Below, one piece after another: positions 35,351 through 45,700 of a stretch of DNA of 64,000 bases. Source of the DNA: Areca catechu (Eukaryota; Streptophyta; Magnoliopsida; Arecales; Arecaceae). The notes under the pieces are model-generated. The model made no database searches. It was not told the origin of the DNA and worked only from the letters and a program-made list of their open reading frames with translations. The stretch spans positions 1,117,501 to 1,181,500 of the forward strand of contig JAHSVC010000040.1 of assembly GCA_021397845.1 (NCBI GenBank), read 5' to 3'. A program made the translations under genes and the position numbers. Position 1 is the first letter of the stretch. Each line of letters starts with the position of its first letter.

Positions 35351-35663
35351 TTATAAAAGACCTTGTGTATACACAACAAATCTTTTATAAATTCAAATGT
35401 AGAAAAACTCTTTCCAATTGTATCTCATACAATTCTCAACAAAACGTGGCCTCTAAAATATTAATAGCCTTGTGTGTGCACAACAAACTATAATATTTTT
35501 TGTTAAGTAAGACCCTTCATTCCTTTATAGTCATGATTGTAATAATAATACCCTTGTATGTTCACAACAAAGTATTATATTAAATCTGCCATAAGCATCA
35601 AATGCACCAGGCCAAAATTGTGTTATTACCATAATAGGCCTTGTGTGTACACAAAAACCTAAT
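35351..35663 (-). promoter_or_regulatory. Four-hairpin array, copia D (-) copy
   Basis: Four loops, sense consensus TTTGTTGTGNANACACAAGG, at about 35361-35380, 35468-35487, 35552-35571 and 35639-35657. Stems differ: TTATAAAAGA/TCTTTTATAA (35351/35381, perfect 10 bp), AATATTAATAG/CTATAATATT with a bulge, ATAATAC/GTATTAT (35545/35572, perfect), and a weak fourth stem. Spacing is 84-107 bp, comparable with the plus copy. Confidence 0.75.
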
Positions 35664-36233
35664 ACGGATCATAACATAATAATGACCTAGCATGAAGGAA
35701 GGCCTAATGTAGTGAATATTATACTAAGCATATCAATCAAGAATTAAGTTAATCTTATCGGTCGCTAAGTGGGAGAGTAGTGGGAGTCCTCCCATTGCTT
35801 TCCTAGACATCAATAAAAATTAGCCAGGTCAGTCAATGGAACCAATTAAAAATCACGTCCTCTTTACCGATCATGAACCACTTTTCCTAGACACCAAATG
35901 ATCAACTAATCATCTTGATTATTTTGCTTTTGGTATATGACACTACAACTTAATATAATTTTAGTAGAGGGCAATTCAAATAGAAGCACATTCTAATATT
36001 ACCATTTATCAACCATGCATCATATATCATTTTATAATGTGCCAAGTGTGTTATCATACTAGGACAACCACCTACCACATAATGGATCCACCATTATGCC
36101 AGGGCAACGTTATTTCAGTATGATGACTAGAAAACTAAACTTATCTCTGTATCAGTTAAGGTTTAAGTGAAAACCCTAACCAGTGACATACATATATGCA
36201 TAAGCATAGCAATCATATGTAACTTTAAACTTT

Positions 36234-36395
36234 TGTAGAGTCCTACAAATTGGGCAACTTCAAATTTTGTAGAGTCCTACAAAAATGGGCAACCTCAAGA
36301 GTCCTACAAAATTGGGCAACTTCAAATTTTGTAGAGTCCTACCAAAATGGCAACCTCAAGAGTCCTACAAAATTGGGCAACTTCAAGTTTTTTAT
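36234..36395 (-). repeat. Tandem repeat next to D (-) PBS
   Basis: About five imperfect units of 30-36 bp with the shared phrase AGTCCTACAAAATTGGGCAA, alternating CAACTTCAAATTTTGTAG and CAACCTCAAG ends. CTACAAAA can pair with the next TTTTGTAG. The plus copy of D lacks the array at the same site, so it is a local expansion. Confidence 0.8.
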
Positions 36396-36428
36396 GATTT
36401 AGCCCTAATAAGGTGGCTCTGATACCAC

Positions 36429-38736
36429 TGTAAGGGTTTTGGTGACCAGGGCAGAAGCGTGGATTTCAAAAATTTATTATGAAACCACTACCAAACCCTT
36501 AACCCAAGACCTCCTTACTAGGAATTAAAACATACAAACATGCATATATAATATAAACTAGAGTTTAGGCACCAACCTGAACCACTAGGATCCAATCCGA
36601 TGATGAAAACCCTGATTCAGCATTCTTCTCCACCAGGCGCCCAAACATTCACCCTCCAATGGTGATCCACACGAAACTCGAACCAAGGAAGAACTCCTTC
36701 TTCAAGTTGCTTAGAGAAGTGGAACTCTTTCGACAACCTTTGATCTATTGACCATAGTAGGACACCCTGTCCTATTGTAGGGCACTAAAGATACTCTCCT
36801 GAACCACTCTTGGTTTTAGGACAACCCTCCTCTAGGATCCCTTAGGCTTATGTCCTAAAACAAAGCCTTGTCCTATTAGAAAAGACCTTGTCTTAACAAG
36901 ACAAGTCTTGTCTTAAAGAAAGAAGGAGGGAGAGAGAGCCACTCAGAATAGTACTTCGATGGAATTCTTATATCAGACTTATTTCACCGCCCCCTATTTA
37001 TAGATACAAGAGGGGCGTATGATATGTCCTCCCATCAACTTAACAGATATGATTTCTCAAGACCGAAGAGAAGTTATCTGGTTTGAAAAATCATATCTAA
37101 TAAGCCCATTCATGCACCGAAGGCCTTATTCACATCCCTTCTTTTATTTGGACGAATTCTCACTTGCCACATGTCAATTACCGGTCCCTAGAAAGCCAAG
37201 AGATGCCTCTTCAATCTTCAAACATCGGAGATTATGAAGAGTCCTAATAGCAGAAGGACTCTCCATCAGAACCGCACGCTACATGAAGAATTGCGACTCT
37301 TCATACACCGCGCGTCATCCTTCTTCCACTCAAATTTCAAAGAATGTTGACCAGTCAAAACATAGGCAATATGGGTGTCATTGGAAAGAGCATAAAATTT
37401 TCTTTCTGACCATATAGATTATATTCAAATTAGATATCTATAGCTCATTCTATGCCTTTTTGAATTTAAGGTATCATTTAGGTATCAAGAGTCCCATGCC
37501 ATTGGGACTCTTCATGTATGGCGCCTAAAATGCCCTTAAATCCAAATTAAAATTTGATTTAGCTTTGATTAGGCCAGCCCCACTTAGGACTCAACCTAAT
37601 TTAGGTTTTCCATAATTAGGTTAGCCTAATTAGCAAGAAACTGGATCCAATTCAATTGGGTTAGGAATTTGGTTAGCCTACATATGCTAGTATATAATCC
37701 GGCTAACCAATTAGGATCCTATGACCCTAATTAAATCATGAATGACTTTCTTGGCCAAGTCTCTATTATGTGTGACCCATTGGGTTCTACATCTAGCCAG
37801 CAGTAGGTTTAGGTTTGGCCGATTCGATCCGATTGAACCCAATTAACCTAATTAGGTCAAATTGGCTCACCTAATTGTCCAATTTGAATCACACATTGAA
37901 TTGACTCATGAAACCAAATCAATTGGTTCATGAAGACCTACAAGACAAGATTGACATGTAGCAATGTGTCATGCCTACCCTGAAGATGAGGAATTTTGGT
38001 GGATTTTCCAAAATACCCTTTAGTGGTGAGTTACCGGGCAATTTAGTCCTTTGATCTACTTGCACCCTGAATATGACTATGGATATGGATACTTGTCAAA
38101 TCCAATTTCATATTCATTCCTTGCTCAATCTGATAATGATGATTCATTAATGAACCATTAGAAACTATTTCTAATGTTCATACTTTAATCAAAGATTTCC
38201 CAAATCTTCATTTGATTGAAATCATCTGGATGCGCTTCCCTCTTACTAGGGTTGATCGATTCCTTTTTGACCTACTCACAACCTCCATATGCAATCCACC
38301 ATACCTAGTATCATCCTATGCATGACTCAGTGTCATGATTGAGTGTGAACCAAAGTATGGATTCATGCATACAAGGTACCATGGCAATCTCAGGTCAAAG
38401 GACCACATGCACTACTCCCACTATAAGAACTATCTATTGACAAACAGATAAGGTTCCATTAGATGTTCTCAAGCTAGATCCATTCATTGAACTCATACTC
38501 TAATGAGCACTGTATCCTTTGGTTGTGAGCCTTTTAAAGGACCACTTGATATATCCTCTCTATATCGAAGTCAGTGCAGTCCTAAGGACTTCATCACATA
38601 AATTGAGTTCATTACAGGAAAATGAATAATGTGATGAGCTACCAAAATAATATTTTATTAATTCATATACAAATTACAATACTGAGCACAACCACCTACA
38701 GCCTCGGCGATTGGCTTTGGGACACAATTTCCAATA
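36429..38736 (-). repeat. Chimeric copia LTR (D-type joined to C-type)
   Basis: From 36429 to about 38511 it matches the D LTR of 24195-26762. From about 38512 to 38736 it matches the outer end of LTR C1/C2 (CTATATCGAAGTCAGTGCAG, then the CCAATA end). The first ~350 bp of the D LTR and about 2.1 kb of the C LTR are missing. The switch lies at comparable places in the two LTRs. The C-type edge is followed at once by TSD copy GATGG. Confidence 0.8.
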
Positions 38737-39135
38737 GATGGATCAAGTTCTAGGAACTCACTGGAAATCATTGTGGGCTTCTTGTATCCTACCAGATCCG
38801 AGATATTAAAAGTAGAGCTAATGCCAACGTCAGAAGGTAGGTCCAGCACATAAGCATTAGGTCCTATTCTTTTTTATTATTTTGAAAGGACCTGCACCAC
38901 GGGCATGGAGTTTCTTCATAATTCCCAGTGGATACTGTTCATGTTTTCGCCTGATCATCATAAAGTCCCCTACTTGAAATTCTTTGGCCCTTTTATAAGA
39001 ATCAACCATATTCTTGTAGCTCTTATTGCTTATTTGGATTTTCTTGCTAATCTCTCTGTGTAAATCCCTAAGATGTTGTGCATATGATTCGGCAGACTTA
39101 TGCATGGATGACACCAATTGATAAAACAAACTCAA
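38737..39135 (-). pseudogene. G1 integrase C-terminal tail
   Basis: Minus strand: QHLRDLHREISKKIQISNKSY, EFQVGDFMMIRRKHEQYPLG, KLHARGAGPFKI, and, after a frameshift near 38860, MLDLPSDVGISSTFNISDLVGY. This is the DNA-binding C-terminal domain and linker of chromovirus integrase. It is cut by the copia chain before the chromodomain at 10559-10828. The integrase core is absent upstream. Confidence 0.85.
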
Positions 39136-40020
39136 ATATTACTAAAACAAAAGACAAGCTCAAATAGGTTTTATTATCTAAGGACTGAATTTTATTGTTA
39201 AGCTAGGAAACAAAAGCTCCTAATTTCCATTATTTTCCTTAAGAGGCTTCTAAGACTCTTGCACATATCTTTATGTAAGTGGCAGTAAATCTTAATTTGG
39301 CTCCCAACATATGCCAGAGTCTTAAGAAAGTAACTATTGAATATCACTGGGAACAGATCTATGGTATGGTGGATGTCCCAGCCGGATGGAATAAAAGGGT
39401 GAATGATATGCAGTGGTGGATCAGGATGGTGGGTGTTCAAAAATGATGGATCAAGGATAGAAAAACTGTTAGGGGATACATATCGCAGGTTCTTCAAAGG
39501 CTCTACAATTTCTTGGGACTGATCTGTAGGGGTTTGTTCTTGGGTTTCCCTGATGGTTCCCTGATGGTCAATACCCTAATAGGCGTTCTTTCGTTGATCT
39601 CCAAATTTGAATCCTTATTGGTTAACTTTAATTCCACATCCTCTTCTTTTATGAACTCTTTTATTTCTTAGGGTGGCTCTTCCTGGACTTCTCTTTCTTC
39701 AAGTTGATTATTTTCATCTTTAATTTCTTCAAGCTGGGTGCTATTCCAAATTCATCCTTTATTGCAATCACCGGTTCATGTATATTTAGGTTAGACCCAA
39801 CTTCACTGATTTCTTCCTTAAATTCTTCATCATGTTCGGGGGATTCTTTCTTTAATTCCTCAGTAGGACAAGATTTGGATTCTATTTCTTTCTTGAGTAC
39901 TTCAAGAGGTTTAGGAGATTTTTTCTTTAATTTTTCCATGGGTTTAGTCTCTTCTTCATCTCTCTCATACTCATTGAATTCAACAATATATTTAAACACA
40001 ATTTTATCATCTTGTCTCAA
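39136..40020 (-). pseudogene. G1 middle region: DLFP-type segment and Lys/Glu-rich part
   Basis: Minus strand. The part nearest gag (40020-39661) is a 119-codon open frame with repeated Lys/Glu and Ser-Pro patterns (ELKKESPEHDEEFKEEI), predicted to be disordered or helical and highly charged. A separate frame (39497-39198) has HHTIDLFPVIFNSYF, similar to the DLFPEI block of X. No enzyme domain is visible. This occupies the place of the missing PR-RT-RNase H-integrase core. Confidence 0.6.
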
Positions 40021-40563
40021 TTTGTACCATTAGATTAGAAAATTTTGATTAAGATTTGCCTAGGTATTTTTTTCTCAGCTTACTCTTCATATCTCTTCAA
40101 GTAATTATTTTATGCCCACTATAATAATTTTTATGCTCAACATGTCCCCAATATGACTTAGCATGTCGAATTAGCTTTAATTTGGCAAATTGACACTTCC
40201 TTTCTTCCAACATTTCATCAAACTTGAAGTACTGATCTATTTTCTTCTTCCAATCGACATACACCTCAGGGTTTCCATCAAAAGTGGGTGCATAGGGTCG
40301 ATTACTCCTAAAGACTCTCTTCTCCTGATCTTCAAAGCCTTGACAGGGGTATCTAAGTTTATACTCAGGGGTGAGATCATGACAATAGACTTTTGGATCA
40401 ATAGAAGGTGATTTAGGATTAGTACGGTTCAAGCGATCTTTTTCGATGTTCCTGATTTGATTATTCACTTGCCCTAACTCTTTGTTCATTGATCCTAATT
40501 GTTTAGCTAGGGTATCAAATTTTTAGTCAGGGTCCTCATAAAGAATTCAAGATTGGGATCCAT
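40021..40563 (-). pseudogene. G1 gag
   Basis: Minus strand. It starts at MDPNLEFFMRTLTKN (40563) and after a frameshift runs as 130 codons: MNKELGQVNNQIRNIEKD (coiled-coil-like), then NRPYAPTFDGNPEVYVDWKK, IDQYFKFDEMLEERK and AKLKLIRHAKSYW, all typical of chromovirus gag and parallel to W's gag at 58653-58952. The C-terminal half with the zinc knuckle is missing. Confidence 0.8.
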
Positions 40564-40832
40564 GGATAAACCAAACTGAGGGTGGGACTTTGATATAGAG
40601 TTTATAAGACACAATACAACGGTAAGCAATACAATGGACAAGCAAGCAAGACCTAATTCTAGGGTTCCTAGACCTAAAAGTTCAAAATACAAGACTTAAC
40701 TAGGTACTCTTAAGTATGTAATTACCCTGTCCACTGGCCAGGTAAGATATGGGGTTGCGGAAGGCTCTCCTTACTTTCACGAGATCCTAATTAAAAATCA
40801 CAAGTTCGCTTAAGACGTTTGCCATTTGACCT
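40564..40832 (-). mobile_element. G1 leader block next to gag
   Basis: Contains the leader block conserved with W (58084-58235) and X (53928-54075): TAGGTCTAGGAA, the CTGGCCAGGTAAG phrase and the stretch before TTTGACCT. It is cut at 40832 by the Sirevirus; GACCT (40828-40832) is the left TSD copy. Confidence 0.75.
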
Positions 40833-42292
40833 TGTTGGCTCCACCCAGTGATTTTGATGAATAACAAAACATTGAGTGCATATTGTATTCTAATGAGGAT
40901 TTCAAGTTGTGAGTTTTCAGGAAGAAAGCACCTCAAAATTCCAAAAACTTCACCTATGGCACGTAATGGCACGGAACAATACTCACAAATCCGGGCATCC
41001 TCTTCATTGAAAAAGGGCATATAATTGTTTAAATATTATGTGGTTATGTATTCAAGAATTTTATTTATGTTTCTAAGGCATTTACACTTAAATCTGAAAG
41101 TTTTCAATCTCAAGTGTCGACACCTGGACTGTCAAGTGTCGACACTTCAGCATTTGGCACAGATAAAAATTCTTGGCACGCCAAGTTTCGACACCTATAT
41201 TCAAGTGTCGACACCAAGTGTCGACACTTAGGTTCCAAGTGTCGACTCAAGGCCTGAGATTTTTGAAAATAAAGAACTTTGTAGTTTTGAGGATTTTTGT
41301 GTCAAGTGTCGACACCTGTGCATCAAGTGTCCACACTTGAATGTTCAAGTGTCGACACCCAGAAATCAAGTGTCGACACCTGACAGCCAAGTGTCGACAC
41401 CTGACAGCCAAGTGTCGACACTTGCAGCCTGGCAGCTCTAACGGATCTATTTTTCTGGCTTGCAGAACTTGCTTTTCAAGCTCCAAACGGCTATTTCCAA
41501 GGCACCAACGGTCACAAACCATTTTGTGGAAGGTTTTTGGTGTATTTAAGCTCCACCAATATCATTTTAAAGCAAGAGAAGAGAAGAAAAGTATATTCAA
41601 GTGCATAGAAGTCTACTCAAAAGCCATAAAGCCAATATTCTCTCCAAAACTTCATATCAAAAGTCTCTTCTAGCTTGATTCCATTGAAAAGCCTATAAGC
41701 TCATCCTTACTTCATTCTAAAAAGAGGCACATTGAAGGAGATTCTAAGGAAGAGAGAAGACAAAGCATCCTCTTAAGCTTCAAAGATTCCAATCCACTCT
41801 TGAAGAGAGTTTGTTGTGTTTTTAAATTACATATCTATTTTTATTATGATTTGACCTTGCTTTCAAGGGTGTCTTGAAAGAAGGTTATTGTGGTTTGTTG
41901 GTGAGCCAAAGGGATAAAACCAACTAGGGTTAACTTGTGAGCTCGAAGACAAAACAAGTGTTAAGGTTTGTTGGTAAGCCTAAGTGACAAAACCAACTTA
42001 ATTTTGACTTGTGAGCCTTGTGAAAAACAAGTCGACTGTAATCTAGTATGGATTATAGTGAATTTCCCAAGGGTGGCATGGGGAGTGGATGTAGGTGCTA
42101 GGTTTGCACCGAACCACTATAAATCTTGTGCTTGTGTGTGATTACTCTCTTCCTCTCTTGCTCTTTAATTATTGCTAATATCTTGCATTGAGTTTTTCAT
42201 TATTCACAAGCACCACTTGACTCTCTCATTATTGTCTTAAATTTTAAAAGACCCAATTCACCCCCCCTCTTGGACTCCATTTCTGGGCAACA
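40833..42292 (+). repeat. Sirevirus 5' LTR
   Basis: 1460 bp, starting TGTTGGCTCCACCCAGTGAT and ending TTTCTGGGCAACA. A TATTTAAG box lies near 41540. About twelve copies of the palindromic motif AAGTGTCGACACTT occupy 41110-41424, upstream of that box, so they lie in U3. Confidence 0.9.
41110..41424. promoter_or_regulatory. Palindrome array in Sirevirus 5' LTR
   Basis: About twelve copies of AAGTGTCGACACTT or its half-variant AAGTGTCGACACC, some overlapping, separated by 5-40 bp. Dense palindromes in U3 are known in plant Sireviruses and are thought to act in transcriptional control. The exact palindrome here may be specific to this family. Confidence 0.8.
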
Positions 42293-43470
42293 AGTGGTAT
42301 CAAAGCACCGGTACTCTCTTGTAGGTCCAAGGATCTTGAGTGAAAGATCATGACAGCCCTAATAGGAATGGGTACAGTTGAAGGTCAAGCTTCAAATCGA
42401 CCCCCACTTTTTAATGGCACAAAATACATATACTGGAAGACAAGCATGCGCATATTTATTCAAGCACTTGATTATAATCTGTGGAGAACTATTGTAAAAG
42501 GTCCTCATCAGCCTACAATGATGATTAATGGCATTCTCACTCCAAAGATGGAAGATGATTGGGATGAGAATGACATTAAGCAAATTGAGCTTAATGCTAA
42601 GGCAATGTACCTTTTATTTTGTTCTCTTGATCCTAGTGAATTTAACAGAATATCAAATTGTCTCTCCGCCAAGGAATTTGGGATACACTTGAGGTTATCC
42701 ATGAGGGTACACACCAAGTGAAAACCACTAAGGTCAACATGCTAATTCACATATATGAAATGTTTAAAATGGAACCTACTGAGTTTATCAGTGAGATGTA
42801 TACTAGGTTCACAAACATTGTGAATGGCATGAGAAGCCTAGAAAAAATAATTTCTAACGGTGAACTTGTGAATAAACTTCTCAGGTCTCTACCAGCTTCA
42901 TGGGATGCAAAGGTCACTGCGATTGAAGAAGCCAAAGATGTCAACACTCTCCTGCTAGAACAACTGCTGGGCTCCTTAATGACTTATGAGCTCTCCCTCA
43001 AACAAAAGAACGGAGAGGTGGACAAGAAGAAGATGGCGATTGCATTCAAATCTACTATTAGAGAGGACTCAAGCGAAGATTCTGAAGAGGATGACGAAGA
43101 AGATGAGACGGCTGTTAGCTAGAAAATTCAGAAGGTTCATGAGGAAGAAAAAGTTCAATTACAAAAAGAAACCTCTAAAAGGTGAGTCGAGCAAGGAAAA
43201 GGACAAAGAAAAAGAGAAGGAGCAGCCTACGTGTTTTGAGTGTAATAAACCGGGCATTTCAAGGTAGACTGCCCTTGTTAAAGAAAAGTAGGAGAAAGCT
43301 GAGAAAGAAAGCCATGATGGCAACCTGGAGTGAAAGTGAAGACTCCTGCTCTGAGGAAGAACAGCAGGAGGTAGCAAACTTCTGTCTGATGGCCGATCAA
43401 GAAGAGGTATGTTCTGAAACCGAAAATAAATTTATTTTGATGAGCTTCATGAGGTTTTGATGAACTAGTC
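42293..43470 (+). pseudogene. Sirevirus PBS and gag
   Basis: PBS TGGTATCAAAGC at 42295-42306. Gag begins MTALIGMGTVEGQASNRPPL (42350) with FNGTKYIYWKTSMRIFIQ and NLWRTIVKGPHQP; a frameshift lies near 42660. It continues with IWDTLEVIHEG, FISEMYTRFTNIVN, KLLRSLPASWDAKV and an acidic tail. A CCHC knuckle (CFECNKPG..) lies near 43235, frameshifted in its second half, and a further Glu/Lys-rich region reaches 43460. Confidence 0.85.
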
Positions 43471-44260
43471 ATAGAATTTCAAAAGTTAAAATTAAAACAT
43501 AAAGATTTAAAGAAACAAAACTTGGATAAAACAAATAACAACCTTTCAATGAAAATGAATGCCTTCTTATACAAAATAAAAATTAAACTGATAAGATTAT
43601 GGCACTTGAAAAAGAAAAGGATATTTTAAAAAGAAAAGTGACTTACCTTCAACTGAGATTTGTCAAAACCAAGCAAAGAAATTTTAAATGAAAACAAAAG
43701 AAATAAAGAAGAAATCGAAAACTAAAACCTTTTGTTGAAAAATTTACTTACAGTTCTGAAAAATTAAATTTACTCTTAAATAACCAAAGAGCAGTAATTG
43801 ACAAAGCTGGCTTAGGATTCAGAACTCATAAGAAACAAAAACTCTTTAAAAATTTCTTTGTGCCTGCATCTTCATCCATTACATGCTATATTTGTGGTAT
43901 TAAAGGACATAAATCTTAGATGTGCAACAAAAGAAAATTAAATAATATTAAGAAAGTTTGGGATCCAAAAGGAACCAATGCCACTAACCAAAAAGGACCC
44001 AAGATGGCTAGGGTACCTAAAGTCTCCACTTGATCTTATTGCAGGTATGCCTTGCAACCAACAAGAAAAGAATGTGGTACCTTGATAGCGGTTGCTCAAG
44101 GCATATGACAAGAGATGTGTTGCAGTTCTCATCACTTACATATCATAGTGGTGGCAATGTAACTTTTGGTGATAATGGAAAGGGCAAAATTATCGGTATT
44201 GGTAAAATCCATATCAACCTACATCTTATATTGATAATGTTTTATATGTTGATGGCTTAA
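43471..44260 (+). pseudogene. Sirevirus gag-pol spacer and protease
   Basis: Lys-rich, stop-ridden spacer, then a CCHC-like CYICGIKGHKS near 43885, as in Sireviruses where gag can carry further zinc knuckles. The protease site KRMWYLDSGCSRHMT lies near 44070-44110 and keeps the Asp-Ser-Gly triad. Confidence 0.8.
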
Positions 44261-45700
44261 AAATAACTTGCTTAGCATTAGTCAGTTTTTGTGACAAAAA
44301 CTTTAAAGTTATTTTTGAATCTTCCTTGTGCATTGTTTCTAGTCTAGATAATAATGGCATTAAGTTCATCGGTCATAGGCATAGCAATATTTATATGGTT
44401 GATCTTGATGATCTCCCTATTCAGAAAGGTCAATGTCTAGTGGCAATGGAAGCCAAGATCGATGAAATTAGTTGGCTTTGGCATCATAGACTAGGACATA
44501 CGAGCATGCATTTAATTTCAAAACTTAGCAAAAAGAACTTAGTAAAGGATTTGCCTAAACTCAATTTTGAAAAAGATAAGATTGCAGTGCATGTCAACTT
44601 GGAAAACAAACAAAGTCTTCTTTCAAACCAAAAGGAGTAATCTCTACACTAGACCTTTGGAATTGCTTCATATGGACCTCTTTGGGCCTACTAGAACATC
44701 TAGTTGGGAGGTAAGAAGTATGGTCTAGTCATTGTAGATGATTTCTCACGTTTTACTTGGATCATGTTTTAGCACATAAAGATGAAACGTTTTCTGAATT
44801 TATTAGATTTCACAAAAGAGTTTTGAATGAAAAAGGTGTTTCAGTAGTCTTTAAGAAGTGATCATGGAACTGAATTGAAAATGCCGATTTTGATAAATTC
44901 TGTATTGAAAATGAAATTATCATAATTTTTCTGTACCTAGGACACCTCAACGAATGGGTAGTAGAAAGAAAAAATAGAACTCTTGAAGAAATGGCACGCA
45001 CCATGCTTTGTGAAAATGATTTACCTAGATACTTTTGGGCGGAAGCCATAAATACTACATGCTATATTTTAAATCGAGTTTTAATTCGATCGATTTTAAG
45101 AAAACCCTTATGAGCTTTAGAAGGGTAAAAACCTTCAATTCATTATTTCATGTTTTGGATGCCGTTCTTTTATCTTAAACAATGGTAAAGATAATTTAAG
45201 TAAATTTGAAGCCAAATCAGATGAGGGAGTCTTTCTAGGCTACTCCATATCTAGTAAGGCATACAGGGTCTTCAACAGAAGAACACTTATGTTGAAGAAT
45301 CCATACATGTGGTATTTGATGAAACTAACCAAAAATCTTCAAGAAAAGAAGATGTACTTTTTGATGAAACATGTAGCAAGAAATTGAAGAAATAAACAAC
45401 AATGAAAGGCTTACCAATGAATAGAACGATGATCAAAACACTGAAAGAGATCAAGCACAAGATGATGAAAATACTTCAACTGTTGATCCATTACCAAAAG
45501 AATGGAGGTATGCTATGGACACCCAAAAGAACTAATTATAGGTGATCCATCTAAAAGTGTAAGAACTCGATCATCTCTTAGAAATATTTGTGATTACTTA
45601 GCTTTTGTATCTCAAATTGAACCTAAAACTATTGAGAAAGCTGAATGTGATAGTAATTGGATAAATGCTATGCAAGATGAACTTAATCAATTTAAATGAA
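44261..45700 (+). pseudogene. Sirevirus integrase
   Basis: The pre-integrase finger ISWLWHHRLGHTSMHLISKL is near 44465-44520. The core is fragmented: HMDLFGPTRTSS-like near 44670, a FSRFTW-like stretch near 44745, and LEEMARTMLCENDLPRYFWAEA near 44980-45050. The C-terminal GKDNLSKFEAKSDEGVFLGYS-like region lies near 45190-45245. Many indels. Confidence 0.8.

Larger units (their letters stand above)
35205..36428 (-). mobile_element. Copia D (-) leader and PBS
   Basis: This is the inverted counterpart of 26763-29838. The PBS, TGGTATCAGAGC on the minus strand, lies at 36416-36427. About five units built on AGTCCTACAAAATTGGGCAA follow at 36234-36395, next to the PBS. The hairpin array is at 35351-35663. 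It begins abruptly at the end of T; the gag start seen in the plus copy is missing. Confidence 0.8.
10834..38736 (-). mobile_element. 28-kb chain of copia elements flanked by one TSD
   Basis: GATGG at 10829-10833 and again at 38737-38741 brackets this block. Both outer edges have copia LTR ends (left TGAAGG.., right ..CCAATA, sense TATTGG). Inside, in order, are LTR C1, internal region A, LTR C2, internal region B, copia D in plus orientation, gypsy T, copia D in minus orientation and a chimeric LTR. A and B belong to one family of the Tork/Angela type by their RT and RNase H. The chain looks like one insertion later rebuilt by recombination and further insertions. Confidence 0.75.

Noticed and set aside
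36230..36400. A CRISPR-like array
   Set aside because: Units are imperfect, contiguous and AT-rich without unique spacers, in a plant retroelement leader; it is a simple tandem repeat.
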